Source of the DNA: Subsaxibacter sp. CAU 1640
Lineage (GTDB): Bacteria > Bacteroidota > Bacteroidia > Flavobacteriales > Flavobacteriaceae
Direction of reading: 5' to 3'
Assembly: GCF_023156585.1 (NCBI RefSeq)
Contig: NZ_JALNMI010000002.1
Location: forward strand, 476,479-540,478
Length of the DNA: 64,000 bases
The notes beneath the pieces are model-generated. The model was not told the DNA's origin, did not search any database, and saw nothing but the letters and a program-made list of their open reading frames with translations. The translations under genes and the position numbers were made by a program. Positions within the stretch are counted from its first letter, which is position 1. Every line of letters starts with the position of its first letter. Positions 29,076 to 38,001 of this stretch are shown here, in pieces.

Positions 29076-29624
29076 TTATCCTTTAAAAACAGGAACAAAC
29101 GCAGAATAATATGTGTTAAAATCCTCCTGTGTTTTCATATCTTTATGCTTATCATCCTTGAACATTTTTAGATATAATTCCAATTGTTGAGGGTTTTGAT
29201 AACCTCTTAAAGGAAAGATCACTTCTGATTTTTCATCGAAAAATACGATAGTGGGATAAGCGCTCACACCTAATTTCCTTGTCAGGTCGTGAACACTATT
29301 TCTACGGTTTGCCATTTCAGCTTTGTAACCAGGATTTGAGTAGGTTACGTCTTTGTATTTTACAACATCATTACCTTCGGCATCAAATTTAACAGCGTAA
29401 TAATTATCATTCACATACTTCACCACATCGGGGTTGTGAAATGTATTTTTATCCAACATTTTACAAGGACCACACCAACTCGTGTAAACGTCCATCATTA
29501 TTTTTTTAGGTTTCTTCTTTTGAAGCGCCAATGCTTCTTCAAGCGTCACCCATTTTATTTCTTGAGCTATGGCACTCCCAGCAGACATAAGTACCAAAGC
29601 AATAATCATCGTCAATTTTTTCAT
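29076..29624 (-). CDS. Thioredoxin-fold protein, exported
   Basis: A 182-residue protein with a signal peptide (about 1-20) and a thioredoxin-like domain containing the WCGPCKMLDK active site near residue 50. The cis-Pro region is SAYPTIVFFDEKSE. It is probably a periplasmic disulfide reductase or oxidoreductase; the partner is unknown. It converges on comEC with 4 bases between stops and lies downstream of the POT gene behind a terminator. Confidence 0.87.
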   Translation of the reverse strand: MKKLTMIIALVLMSAGSAIAQEIKWVTLEEALALQKKKPKKIMMDVYTSWCGPCKMLDKNTFHNPDVVKYVNDNYYAVKFDAEGNDVVKYKDVTYSNPGYKAEMANRRNSVHDLTRKLGVSAYPTIVFFDEKSEVIFPLRGYQNPQQLELYLKMFKDDKHKDMKTQEDFNTYYSAFVPVFKG

Positions 29625-29677
29625 TTTTGTATTTTTAATCTTCAGTTTAGAAGCAAAAGTTATTCCGAACTTACAAA

Positions 29678-29700
29678 AAATGCTCCAAAAAGGAGCATTT
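29678..29700 (-). terminator. Rho-independent terminator after the POT transporter genes
   Basis: AAATGCTCC / GGAGCATTT stem with a 5-base loop. On the minus strand it is followed by a T run (TTTTTTGT). It lies 28 bases past the stop of the downstream POT gene and separates it from the thioredoxin-like gene. Confidence 0.85.
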
Positions 29701-29727
29701 TGTCTTTATTTTAACGGTATTTTCCGA

Positions 29728-31470
29728 TTAGCGAACACCGTGCATTAGTTTCTTAATAACTGGTTGGAACACAATTGCTATAACTCCTACCGCAACCGAA
29801 ACAATGGTCAACATCCAAAAGAAATAGCTAACTCCATTTTCATTCGCAATTTTATCAATATTCTCACCGAATTTACCAGCACCTTTCATACCAATAGCAA
29901 CTGCCAAATACCACACACCAAACATAAATGCAATCATTCTGGCAGGCACCAATTTGCTCACATAAGACAAGCCTACTGGCGATATGCAAAGTTCTCCCAT
30001 CGTATGGAAGAGGTAAACTAAAATTAACCATATCATACTTACAGAAGCTGTTTGCGCTCCAGGCTCGATACCTCCAGCACCAAAAGCCACGCACGCCATT
30101 CCGAGTGCCAATAAGAACATTCCGATTCCATATTTCATATTTGCGGATGGATTGTACTTACTCTCCCACCATTTTGAAAATAAAGGAGCTAATGTTATTA
30201 TGAAAAGTGAATTCAATGTTGAAAACCACGAAGCAGGCACTTCAGGATTCTCATCAGAAAACTGATCATTCAACATCCAAATGGCAACTCCCCAAACAAT
30301 CACAAAACTGAATGCTAGAACAATATTGGCTATCGCATATTTTTTAAAGGTTTGTTTGAAAAGGAGATATAAAACCCAGGTAATGATGGCAAGTGGAATA
30401 ATGGTCATACAGGCATTGACAACCTTAAAAATTGTCCCTGAAGTACCATCTAAAACTCTATCTGTATAATCGCGAGCGAAAATGGTCAATGTTCCAGGTG
30501 ATTGTTCAAAAATTGCCCAGAAGAAGATTGTAAGGAAAGCAAAGAATGATACTGCTATCAGTTTTTCTTGTGTAATTTTCGAATATTGGGTTAATCTATA
30601 GATCAATAATATCACAAATAAAACCAAGGCTGTGAGGATTGCAATATTGTTACCATTTTCACCCAAAAAGGCGAGCATATTGAAACTACCATCTGAAATA
30701 AGCGTTGCAGGCTCGTTGATAATCCAAACAACACCCAAAATAACACAAAGTGCAATCACTACTAGTTGCCAAGGAGCAAATGGATTTCTTTTGTCTTTAT
30801 CTAACGCTTCAATGGAATTCTCATCTGCTTTATTTGGTTTCAAACCAATGTTCCCAAAGATGTTTTGGGATAACCAGAATTGGACCAGCCCAAAAAACAT
30901 AAAAATTCCTGCCAGTCCAAAGCCTAAACTCCATCCGACCTTTTCACCCAAATAACCACAAAGCAAAATTCCGAAGAAAGCACCGGCATTTACACCCATA
31001 TAAAAAATGGTATAGGCGCCATCTTTCTTTTCAGGTCTGTGCTGATACATCTCTGAAATAATGGAGGTCATATTAGGTTTAAAAAAACCATTACCAAAAA
31101 CTAACAATGCAAGACCTAAATAAATAGACCAAGGTGTCTCAATAGCCATAGAACCGTGGCCTAGTGTCATTAAGAGCGCACCTACCAAAACCGCATATCT
31201 GTAACCGATAATTTTATCTGCAAAATAGCCTCCAAGCATCGTTGACAAATAGACAAGTCCCACGTAAGAGCCGAATAATGACATAGCGTGTTCACGAGGC
31301 CACTCCCAACCACCACCAAGTATCGACGTGGTAAGGAATAACACCAAAAGTGCACGCATTCCATAAAATGAAAAACGTTCCCACATTTCGGTAAAGAACA
31401 AAACAAATAAACCTGACGGATGACCTAGAACTTTTGATTTAAAAAACTGGTCTGTTGAATTTTCGATCAT
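29728..31470 (-). CDS. POT-family proton-coupled peptide transporter (downstream copy)
   Basis: A 580-residue major-facilitator protein of the PTR2/POT type that imports di- or tripeptides with protons. The N-terminal GLFVLFFTEMWERFSFYGMRA contains the ExxERFxYYG signature, and the second cytoplasmic loop has GGYFADKIIGYRYAVLVG. It is longer than its neighbour mainly because of extra central helices. It begins 50 bases after the other POT gene and is clearly paralogous to it. A terminator follows. Confidence 0.9.
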   Translation of the reverse strand: MIENSTDQFFKSKVLGHPSGLFVLFFTEMWERFSFYGMRALLVLFLTTSILGGGWEWPREHAMSLFGSYVGLVYLSTMLGGYFADKIIGYRYAVLVGALLMTLGHGSMAIETPWSIYLGLALLVFGNGFFKPNMTSIISEMYQHRPEKKDGAYTIFYMGVNAGAFFGILLCGYLGEKVGWSLGFGLAGIFMFFGLVQFWLSQNIFGNIGLKPNKADENSIEALDKDKRNPFAPWQLVVIALCVILGVVWIINEPATLISDGSFNMLAFLGENGNNIAILTALVLFVILLIYRLTQYSKITQEKLIAVSFFAFLTIFFWAIFEQSPGTLTIFARDYTDRVLDGTSGTIFKVVNACMTIIPLAIITWVLYLLFKQTFKKYAIANIVLAFSFVIVWGVAIWMLNDQFSDENPEVPASWFSTLNSLFIITLAPLFSKWWESKYNPSANMKYGIGMFLLALGMACVAFGAGGIEPGAQTASVSMIWLILVYLFHTMGELCISPVGLSYVSKLVPARMIAFMFGVWYLAVAIGMKGAGKFGENIDKIANENGVSYFFWMLTIVSVAVGVIAIVFQPVIKKLMHGVR

Positions 31471-31520
31471 ATTAGTAAACTGGTTAATTTAGAATATAAT
31501 AATCAATAAAGTAAATTAAA

Positions 31521-32942
31521 TTAAGCTTTATCATCAGCTAATTCAAACCCTTCGGTCAATTCATCATCGACCATATCGCGTTCATTGTCTTCAGCGCCAT
31601 GAGTGAGCTTTTCTAATTTCTTTCTGAACACCATTACCAAGACACCAAAAAGTACACAGAAAACTGCTATACCTGTAAAAATCGTATATTCTCCAAGACT
31701 TTCAGAAGCCTCTCCCAATAAACCTGCAAGTTTATTACCGAATCCCGTCATTGCAAAATATACTCCCATCATCAAAGACGCGTATTTCAATGGAGCGAGT
31801 TTTGTAATGTAAGATAAGGCAACAGGCGAAATACACAATTCTCCTACTGTATGAAACAGATAAGCTAATACCAACCAATACATTGCTGAACCACCTTCAC
31901 TTCCTACAACAGGTCCATTTGCGTTGTACTGTGCAGCTGCAGCCGTCATAAAGAAAAATCCTGTACCCATAATAATGAGACCGATAATCATCTTGAATAA
32001 TGAAGTGGAAACTTTTCCTTTTAATTTTCGACTTGCCCAATAAGCAGCTACAGCCGTTCCTAAAAATATAATGAACATAGCATTTAGTGACTGGAACCAT
32101 GTGGCAGGAACCTCCCAGCCCATTAGCATTCTGTTCGTTTTTTCAGATGCATAAATATTCATCAAACCACCCGCTTGCTCAAAAGCTCCCCAAAATACAA
32201 TCACCAGTAAAAATGAAATAAACAAAACGACTACTCTATCTTTCTCAACCTTATTCAACGGTCGTTTCATGGCTGCCTTTTCTTCTTCATTTTCAGATTG
32301 ATTTGTATTATTTCCAACATATTTTAAATGTTTCTGACCAAGTAAATACTGAATTAAACCAAGTGTCATACCGATAGCAGCCAGTCCGAATCCATAATGC
32401 CATCCATGTACTTCACCTACATAACCAACAATCAAACTAGATAAAAAGGCTCCAACATTAATTCCAATATAAAAAATTGTAAATCCTTTGTCTCTTCTGA
32501 TGTCACCTTGTTTGTACAATCCGCCAACCATGGTTGAAATATTTGGTTTTAGCATTCCGACACCTGCGATAATGAGTCCAAGTCCTGTATAAAATGCCCA
32601 CATCTCTTCAATAGACAAAACACCGTGACCAGCAACGAGCAAAATTCCTCCATAGAGGACAGATTTCTTTTGTCCTAAAAATTTATCTGCAATCCATCCG
32701 CCTGGTATAGAAGCAACATAAACTAACATTGTATACCAGCCATAAAGTGCGAGAGCTTCGCCATTAGTCCATCCAAGCCCTGGGTTTGAAGATTGAGTTT
32801 CTGCTACTAGATAAAGAACAAGGATTGCACGCATTCCATAATATGAAAAACGCTCCCACATTTCAGTAAAAAACAAAACGAACAATCCCACTGGATGTCC
32901 GAACAATTCCTTTTGCTTCATCGGTGTTGATACAGCTGCCAT
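31521..32942 (-). CDS. POT-family proton-coupled peptide transporter (upstream copy)
   Basis: A 473-residue POT-family transporter. It has the GLFVLFFTEMWERFSYYGMRA segment near the N-terminus with the intact ExxERFxYYG motif, then GGWIADKFLGQKKSVLYGG and a C-terminal GELCISPVALSYITKLAP. The length is normal for bacterial Dtp proteins. It is first of a tandem pair on the minus strand and diverges from HMG-CoA reductase. Paralogy suggests local duplication; different substrate ranges are possible but not shown. Confidence 0.9.
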   Translation of the reverse strand: MAAVSTPMKQKELFGHPVGLFVLFFTEMWERFSYYGMRAILVLYLVAETQSSNPGLGWTNGEALALYGWYTMLVYVASIPGGWIADKFLGQKKSVLYGGILLVAGHGVLSIEEMWAFYTGLGLIIAGVGMLKPNISTMVGGLYKQGDIRRDKGFTIFYIGINVGAFLSSLIVGYVGEVHGWHYGFGLAAIGMTLGLIQYLLGQKHLKYVGNNTNQSENEEEKAAMKRPLNKVEKDRVVVLFISFLLVIVFWGAFEQAGGLMNIYASEKTNRMLMGWEVPATWFQSLNAMFIIFLGTAVAAYWASRKLKGKVSTSLFKMIIGLIIMGTGFFFMTAAAAQYNANGPVVGSEGGSAMYWLVLAYLFHTVGELCISPVALSYITKLAPLKYASLMMGVYFAMTGFGNKLAGLLGEASESLGEYTIFTGIAVFCVLFGVLVMVFRKKLEKLTHGAEDNERDMVDDELTEGFELADDKA

Positions 32943-33085
32943 AAATACATCAATTTATTATAGTTAGAGTAAAGTAAGTATCGATTAAACGAAATTATGA
33001 TTAAATATTCCATAAAATCTCGCCAAGTTTACTAAAAATAAAGCAAAAACACTAACTATTGATAGTTAAATACGCAATGTTGAAA

Positions 33086-33122
33086 TTTGTAATTTCATAT
33101 TTAAACCAAGATAGTATCTTTG
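33086..33122 (+). promoter_or_regulatory. Putative promoter of the HMG-CoA reductase gene
   Basis: TTTG at 33086-33089 and TATCTTTG at 33115-33122 match the Bacteroidota -33 and -7 elements, though the 25-base spacing is at the long end. The -7 box ends 19 bases before the ATG. Confidence 0.45.
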
Positions 33123-33141
33123 TATTTATATATAAAAATCG

Positions 33142-34470
33142 ATGAGTAAACCAATTGCTGGCTTTTCAAAGCTATCCAAATCAGAAAAAATTGATTGGAT
33201 TGCAACCACTTATTTTCAAGATGCTGAAAATGCAAAATCCATTCTGAAAAGTTATTGGAATGATGACGAAAAACTTCAGCAATTGCACGATGAATTTATC
33301 GAAAACACCATCTCCAATTTTTATCTGCCTTTTGGAATTGCCCCAAACTTCGATATCAACGGAAAACTTTACACCATCCCGATGGCGATTGAAGAAAGTT
33401 CCGTTGTGGCTGCGGCCAGTAAATCTGCAAAGTTTTGGCTCGATAGAGGTGGCTTTAAGGCTGAAGTAATTTCTACAACTAAAATTGGTCAAGTTCACTT
33501 CATATTTGATGGTGATTCTGAAAAAATTGAACAGTTTTTTGAACAAACCAAATCGAAATTTTTTGCTCAAACAGAATCGCTGACTGCCAATATGCAAAAA
33601 CGTGGCGGTGGCATTTTGGATATCAAGTTGGTTGACAAAACCAAGGATTTGAAAGGTTATTATCAGTTGCACGCCACCTTCGAAACGCAAAATGCAATGG
33701 GAGCTAATTTCATCAATTCCTGCCTTGAGCAATTTGCCTCCACATTGCAAACCGAAGCAAAATATTATGATGGATTATCAGAATCCGAAAAAAACATCCA
33801 AGTTGTGATGAGCATTCTGTCCAATTATGTTCCGGATTGTTTGGTAAAGGCTGAAGTTTCTTGTAAGGTTGAAAATCTAAAAGATAACGACATTAAAAAT
33901 CCGCAAGAGTTTGCTGAAAAGTTTGTTCAGGCAGTTCGCATCGCCGAGATAGAGCCTTATCGTGCCGTCACACATAATAAAGGAATTATGAACGGAATTG
34001 ACGCTGTTGTTTTGGCGACAGGTAATGACTTTAGAGCCGTGGAAGCTGGTGTTCATGCGTATGCTTCAAAAAATGGCACCTATTCCAGTTTAACACACGC
34101 ATCCATCAATAATGGTGTGTTTAAATTCTGGATGGAAATTCCATTGGCACTTGGAACCGTTGGTGGATTGACGAGCTTGCATCCTTTGGCTAAACTGTCA
34201 TTGGAACTGTTGCAGAAACCAAGTGCAAAAGAATTGATGCAGATTGTTGCAGTCGCAGGACTGGCGCAAAATTTTGCTGCTTTGCGCTCATTGACGACTA
34301 CAGGAATTCAGGAAGGTCATATGAAAATGCATTTGATGAATATCTTGAATCAATTGGATGCTACCAATGATGAAAAATCCAAAATGATTGAACATTTTAA
34401 GAGCAACACTATTTCACATCACGCTGTGGAAGAAGCGTTGAGGGATTTACGATTAGCGATTGATAATTGA
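33142..34470 (+). CDS. mvaA: Hydroxymethylglutaryl-CoA reductase, class II
   Basis: Reduces HMG-CoA to mevalonate (or the reverse in degradative relatives). The 442 residues show class II features: MAIEESSVVAAASKSAKF with the catalytic Glu near 84-85, HNKGIMNGIDAVVLATGND with Lys and Asp of the active site, and the GHMKMH segment in the region of the catalytic His. It is followed 75 bases later by a GHMP kinase, which argues for the biosynthetic mevalonate direction here. The 3' end carries a short repeated motif that continues into the spacer. Confidence 0.9.
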   Translation: MSKPIAGFSKLSKSEKIDWIATTYFQDAENAKSILKSYWNDDEKLQQLHDEFIENTISNFYLPFGIAPNFDINGKLYTIPMAIEESSVVAAASKSAKFWLDRGGFKAEVISTTKIGQVHFIFDGDSEKIEQFFEQTKSKFFAQTESLTANMQKRGGGILDIKLVDKTKDLKGYYQLHATFETQNAMGANFINSCLEQFASTLQTEAKYYDGLSESEKNIQVVMSILSNYVPDCLVKAEVSCKVENLKDNDIKNPQEFAEKFVQAVRIAEIEPYRAVTHNKGIMNGIDAVVLATGNDFRAVEAGVHAYASKNGTYSSLTHASINNGVFKFWMEIPLALGTVGGLTSLHPLAKLSLELLQKPSAKELMQIVAVAGLAQNFAALRSLTTTGIQEGHMKMHLMNILNQLDATNDEKSKMIEHFKSNTISHHAVEEALRDLRLAIDN

Positions 34471-34545
34471 TGATTATTGATTAAAGATTTACGATTGAAT
34501 ACAAAATCAAATACCTATTGTCCAATACTTAATTCCTAATTCCAA

Positions 34546-35457
34546 ATGCCTGAAACCTTTTACAGCAACGGAAAACTTTTGATTACAGGTGAGTACTTGG
34601 TGCTGGATGGTGCATTGTCATTGGCTTTGCCAACAAAATTCGGCCAATCTCTTGCCGTAGAAAAAACATCAGGAAATTCTTTAGTTTGGAACAGCTTCGA
34701 TGATAAAAATCAATCTTGGTTTCACGCAGAAGTTTCAATTGGCGAACATATTGACATTATTACAACTTCCGATAAAGAAATTTGCAATCAACTATTAAAA
34801 ACTCTTCGAGTTACAAGAAGTCTAAATCCATCTTTCTTGTTGAATTATGAAGGTTTTGACGTAAAAACACATCTCGATTTCCCTAGGCAATGGGGTTTGG
34901 GAACTTCCTCAACACTCATCAACAACATTGCAAATTGGTCCAAAATTGATGCCTACGAACTATTGGAAAAAACGTTTGGTGGAAGTGGTTATGATATTGC
35001 TTGTGCGCAACATAATCATCCGATTTTGTATCAACGCATCGATGGCAAACCAATTGTTACAGAAGTAAGTTTTAAACCGAATTTCAAAGATCAGATTTTC
35101 TTTGTCTATTTGAATAAAAAGCAAAATAGTCGAGAGGCGATTGCTAATTATCGCAAAAAAGCTTCCAATTTATCCAATGAATTTTTGGAAATAAATGATA
35201 TCACGAAAAAGATGGTTAATTGCCAAGACTTGACGGATTTTCAATTGCTTATGAATAATCACGAACACATACTATCAAAAATTCTTCGACAGCAACCCAT
35301 CAAGGAAAGATTGTTCAGCGATTTTGATGGTAGCATTAAAAGTCTCGGCGCTTGGGGAGGTGATTTTGTGATGGCAGCGTCAGAGGAAAATCCTGTAGAA
35401 TATTTTCAACAGAAAGGCTTTTCGACCATATTACCGTACTCTGAATTGATTCTATAA
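34546..35457 (+). CDS. GYDIA-family GHMP kinase (possible mevalonate-pathway kinase)
   Basis: A 303-residue kinase of the galactokinase/homoserine/mevalonate/phosphomevalonate superfamily. Motif 1 is GKLLITGEYLVLDG (9-22), the phosphate-binding motif 2 is WGLGTSST (116-123), GGSGYDIA (145-152) gives the family name, and motif 3 is LGAWGGDFVM near 276. Motif 1 resembles phosphomevalonate kinase. Together with the adjacent HMG-CoA reductase this suggests mevalonate or phosphomevalonate as substrate (inference). Confidence 0.75.
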   Translation: MPETFYSNGKLLITGEYLVLDGALSLALPTKFGQSLAVEKTSGNSLVWNSFDDKNQSWFHAEVSIGEHIDIITTSDKEICNQLLKTLRVTRSLNPSFLLNYEGFDVKTHLDFPRQWGLGTSSTLINNIANWSKIDAYELLEKTFGGSGYDIACAQHNHPILYQRIDGKPIVTEVSFKPNFKDQIFFVYLNKKQNSREAIANYRKKASNLSNEFLEINDITKKMVNCQDLTDFQLLMNNHEHILSKILRQQPIKERLFSDFDGSIKSLGAWGGDFVMAASEENPVEYFQQKGFSTILPYSELIL

Positions 35458-35459
35458 AA

Positions 35460-35483
35460 AAAAGCGACCTTAAGGCCGCTTTT
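35460..35483. terminator. Bidirectional terminator between kinase and lipoprotein genes
   Basis: A near-perfect palindrome, AAAAGCG-A-CCTTAAGG-C-CGCTTTT, between two convergent stops. It has A and T runs on its sides, so it can act on both strands. Confidence 0.8.
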
Positions 35484-35499
35484 CATATGATACTGAAAA

Positions 35500-35745
35500 T
35501 CAATTATCGTCGTTTTCGGTTTTTTCCTTTATTTTGGTTTCACCGTCTTCTTCCTTGATTTTCACTTCCTTGTTTTCAGTTTCCATTTTGATTTTGGTTT
35601 CATCACCATCCCGTTTTTCTTTAACAGTGGCACCTTCATCCTTCATTTCCTCCATCACTCTTTCTTTCTCGGTCTGTTCTCTACAAGAAGTAATCGACAT
35701 CGAGAATAGCAACGCCATAAATGACATAAAAATTGCTTTTTTCAT
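35500..35745 (-). CDS. Small highly charged lipoprotein
   Basis: An 81-residue protein with a lipoprotein signal ending in ITSC (Cys about residue 21). The rest is almost entirely Lys/Glu/Asp/Thr with a repeating pattern (GDETKIKME, KEVKIKEED, GETKIKEKT), that is three imperfect copies of an about 12-residue unit. It has no known fold and is probably disordered. The function is unknown. It is preceded by four perfect 8-bp repeats in the leader. Confidence 0.65.
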   Translation of the reverse strand: MKKAIFMSFMALLFSMSITSCREQTEKERVMEEMKDEGATVKEKRDGDETKIKMETENKEVKIKEEDGETKIKEKTENDDN

Positions 35746-35750
35746 AATGA

Positions 35751-35782
35751 TTAAGTTTTTAAGTTTTTAAGTTTTTAAGTTT
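35751..35782 (-). repeat. Four perfect 8-bp tandem repeats in the lipoprotein leader
   Basis: TTAAGTTT occurs four times without change, starting 5 bases upstream of the lipoprotein ATG (minus strand). It lies between a putative -7 box and the start codon, so a change in copy number would alter leader length. Confidence 0.85.
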
Positions 35783-35785
35783 TAT

Positions 35786-35793
35786 CAAAACTA
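35786..35793 (-). promoter_or_regulatory. Putative -7 box of the lipoprotein gene
   Basis: The minus strand reads TAGTTTTG, matching TAnnTTTG, directly upstream of the 8-bp repeats. The transcript would begin at about 35780 and so contain the repeats. No -33 box is evident. Confidence 0.4.
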
Positions 35794-35823
35794 TTGATGA
35801 TTGACCGATTTTTTTAGCCGAAA

Positions 35824-37884
35824 TCAATAATTTAGTAGCTCATTTAACTTATTCATTACCTTTTCAGTAGATGGAATCATCGTCTGCTCCAAAGTTGAAT
35901 TCAAAGGAATGGCTGGCATATTTTCACTTCCAATGGTCATCACAGGCGCATCAAGAAATTGAAAACATTCTTCCTGAATCTTCCCTGCTAAAGCCCTTGC
36001 AAAACTATTGTTTGAAGGTTCTTCTGTCACGACCAAACATTTTCCAGTTTTCTTGACGGATTTCATAATGGTGTCTTCATCCAACGGATACAAAGTACGT
36101 AAATCGATGATTTCAATTTGGTCGCGCATATCCATTTCGCCAGAGGCATTATAAGCCCAATGGACACCCATTCCGTAAGTAACGATAGTAACTGTTTCCT
36201 TTTCTTCTTGTTTCCAGATTTCTTGCAATACCCAAGCTTTTCCGAAAGGCAACACATAATCATCGGAAGGCTCCACAGACGTTGCGCCTTGTGTCCCTTT
36301 CACTTTGGACCAATATAAACCTTTGTGCTCCAAAATAACAACCGGATTTGGGTCATAATACGCCGCTTTCATCAAGCCTTTTAGGTCAGCACCATTGCTC
36401 GGATAAGCGATTTTGATGCCTCTGATGTTTGTCAACACACTCTCAACCGATGATGAATGGTACGGACCACCACTACCATAAGCGCCAATCGGAACACGCA
36501 AAATCATACTCACAGGCCATTTTCCGTTGGAAAGATAGCAACTGCGACTGACTTCCGTGAACAACTGATTCAGTCCTGGCCATATATAATCAGCAAACTG
36601 CACCTCAACAATCGGCTTTAAACCAACGGCACTCATTCCTGCAGTCGAACCTACAATAAATGCCTCTTGAATAGGTGTATTGAACACCCGATTATCTCCA
36701 AATTTTTGTGCCAGAGTAGCAGCCTCACGAAAAACTCCGCCCAATCGTCCACCGACATCCTGACCATATAACAAGCATTCAGGATGTTTTGCCATCAACT
36801 CTTCCACCGCAAACAGCGCACAGTCCACCATCACAACCTTTTCTGCAACTTTTGGTGAGCGTTCGCCTCTTTCCTCAACAATGTCATTGGGTGCAAAGTC
36901 GTGCGTAAATAAATCTTCAGGTTTTGGGTCTTCGGCTTTTTTTGCTTTCTCGAAATCGTCTTGAACGTTCTTTTTAGCTAATTTTTCAATATCATTTATC
37001 TCATTCTCATTAAATCCATTGTCGAGCAATTGCTGTTTCAAAACGGGATAAGGGTCGCGAGAACGCGCTTCGTCCAAATCATCACGATACCATTCCATCC
37101 GCACACCAGAGGTATGATGATTCAACAACGGAACTTTTGCGTGCACCAAAAATGGTCGACGCTCCTTCCGGATGGTTGCAATCACTTTTTCAATAGCTTG
37201 ATAACTCTCTATAAAGTTGGCACCATCAATGGAAATGGCTTCAAGTCCGTTGAATCCTTTTGCATATTCATAAGCATTTTGGGCACGAGTTTCCTTGGCA
37301 TTGGCAGAAATATCCCAACCATTATCCTGCACTAAATATAAAATCGGCATCTGTTTCAATGCAGCCATTTGAAATGCCTCTGCAATCTCACCTTCAGTCA
37401 CGGATGCATCTCCCAACGAACAAACCACAAGCGGTTTCTCCTTCAATTTTTTATCATCAAGACCTTGCAATTCTTTGTATTGCATTCCCATCGCTGCACC
37501 AGTGGCTGGAATAGCCTGCATACCAGTAGCAGAAGATTGATGTGGAATTTTAGGCTTATCGTCATCTCTCAAACTTGGATGCGAATAATACGTGCGTCCG
37601 CCAGAAAATGGGTCGTCGCGTTTCGCTAGCAACTGAAGCATCAAATCATAAGGTTTCATTCCGAAAGCCAGTAGCATCGCATCATCGCGATAGTACGGAT
37701 AGGCAAAATCTTGCGGTAATAATTGTAATCCAACCGCAGTCTGTATCACTTCGTGCCCGCGAGAGGTTGCGTGCACATATTTTGAAACTTCCTTAAAATT
37801 TGCCTCGTACAGTTCCGCCATCGCTTTTGCTGTACAGAGGTTGGTAAATCCTTTTTTGAGAATATCTTTGGTTAACTTATTCAT
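35824..37884 (-). CDS. Branched-chain-type 2-oxo acid dehydrogenase E1, fused alpha and beta subunits
   Basis: A thiamine-diphosphate enzyme of 686 residues. It joins an E1-alpha half (about 1-330, with the ThDP motif LGDASVTEGEIAEAFQMAAL around 157) to an E1-beta half (about 345-686, with LYGQDVGGRLGGVFREAA and VTEEPSNNSFARALAGKI). It decarboxylates 2-oxo acids and passes the acyl group to E2. The fused form is common in Bacteroidota. It follows the E2 gene on the same strand, downstream of the paa genes, with a repeat element between E2 and E1. Confidence 0.9.
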   Translation of the reverse strand: MNKLTKDILKKGFTNLCTAKAMAELYEANFKEVSKYVHATSRGHEVIQTAVGLQLLPQDFAYPYYRDDAMLLAFGMKPYDLMLQLLAKRDDPFSGGRTYYSHPSLRDDDKPKIPHQSSATGMQAIPATGAAMGMQYKELQGLDDKKLKEKPLVVCSLGDASVTEGEIAEAFQMAALKQMPILYLVQDNGWDISANAKETRAQNAYEYAKGFNGLEAISIDGANFIESYQAIEKVIATIRKERRPFLVHAKVPLLNHHTSGVRMEWYRDDLDEARSRDPYPVLKQQLLDNGFNENEINDIEKLAKKNVQDDFEKAKKAEDPKPEDLFTHDFAPNDIVEERGERSPKVAEKVVMVDCALFAVEELMAKHPECLLYGQDVGGRLGGVFREAATLAQKFGDNRVFNTPIQEAFIVGSTAGMSAVGLKPIVEVQFADYIWPGLNQLFTEVSRSCYLSNGKWPVSMILRVPIGAYGSGGPYHSSSVESVLTNIRGIKIAYPSNGADLKGLMKAAYYDPNPVVILEHKGLYWSKVKGTQGATSVEPSDDYVLPFGKAWVLQEIWKQEEKETVTIVTYGMGVHWAYNASGEMDMRDQIEIIDLRTLYPLDEDTIMKSVKKTGKCLVVTEEPSNNSFARALAGKIQEECFQFLDAPVMTIGSENMPAIPLNSTLEQTMIPSTEKVMNKLNELLNY

Positions 37885-37896
37885 TTATATCTTTTT

Positions 37897-37970
37897 GGGC
37901 GTTCGGGCGGGCTTTCCGCTATATCTTTTTTGTGAAAAACAAAAAAGGATGCCGCTTCAATCCCTAACAC
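37897..37970 (+). repeat. Dispersed intergenic repeat (GGGCGTT...CAATCCCTAAC family), copy D
   Basis: Begins GGGCGTTCGGGCGGGCTTTC and ends CAATCCCTAACAC, with an internal inverted repeat (TTTTTTGT / ACAAAAAA). Its ends match copies A, B and C, but it lies in the opposite orientation. It sits between the E2 and E1 genes. Confidence 0.7.
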
Positions 37971-38001
37971 GAAATTGGGCTTAAGACCTGTCAGGTTTTA
38001 A

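Noticed and set aside
32943-33085. Promoter for the POT transporter genes
   Set aside because: No TAnnTTTG box was found on the minus strand in this spacer.
33181-33750. 189-codon open frame on the minus strand
   Set aside because: It is antisense to the HMG-CoA reductase gene and has low-complexity, Phe-rich translation, as expected of a shadow frame.
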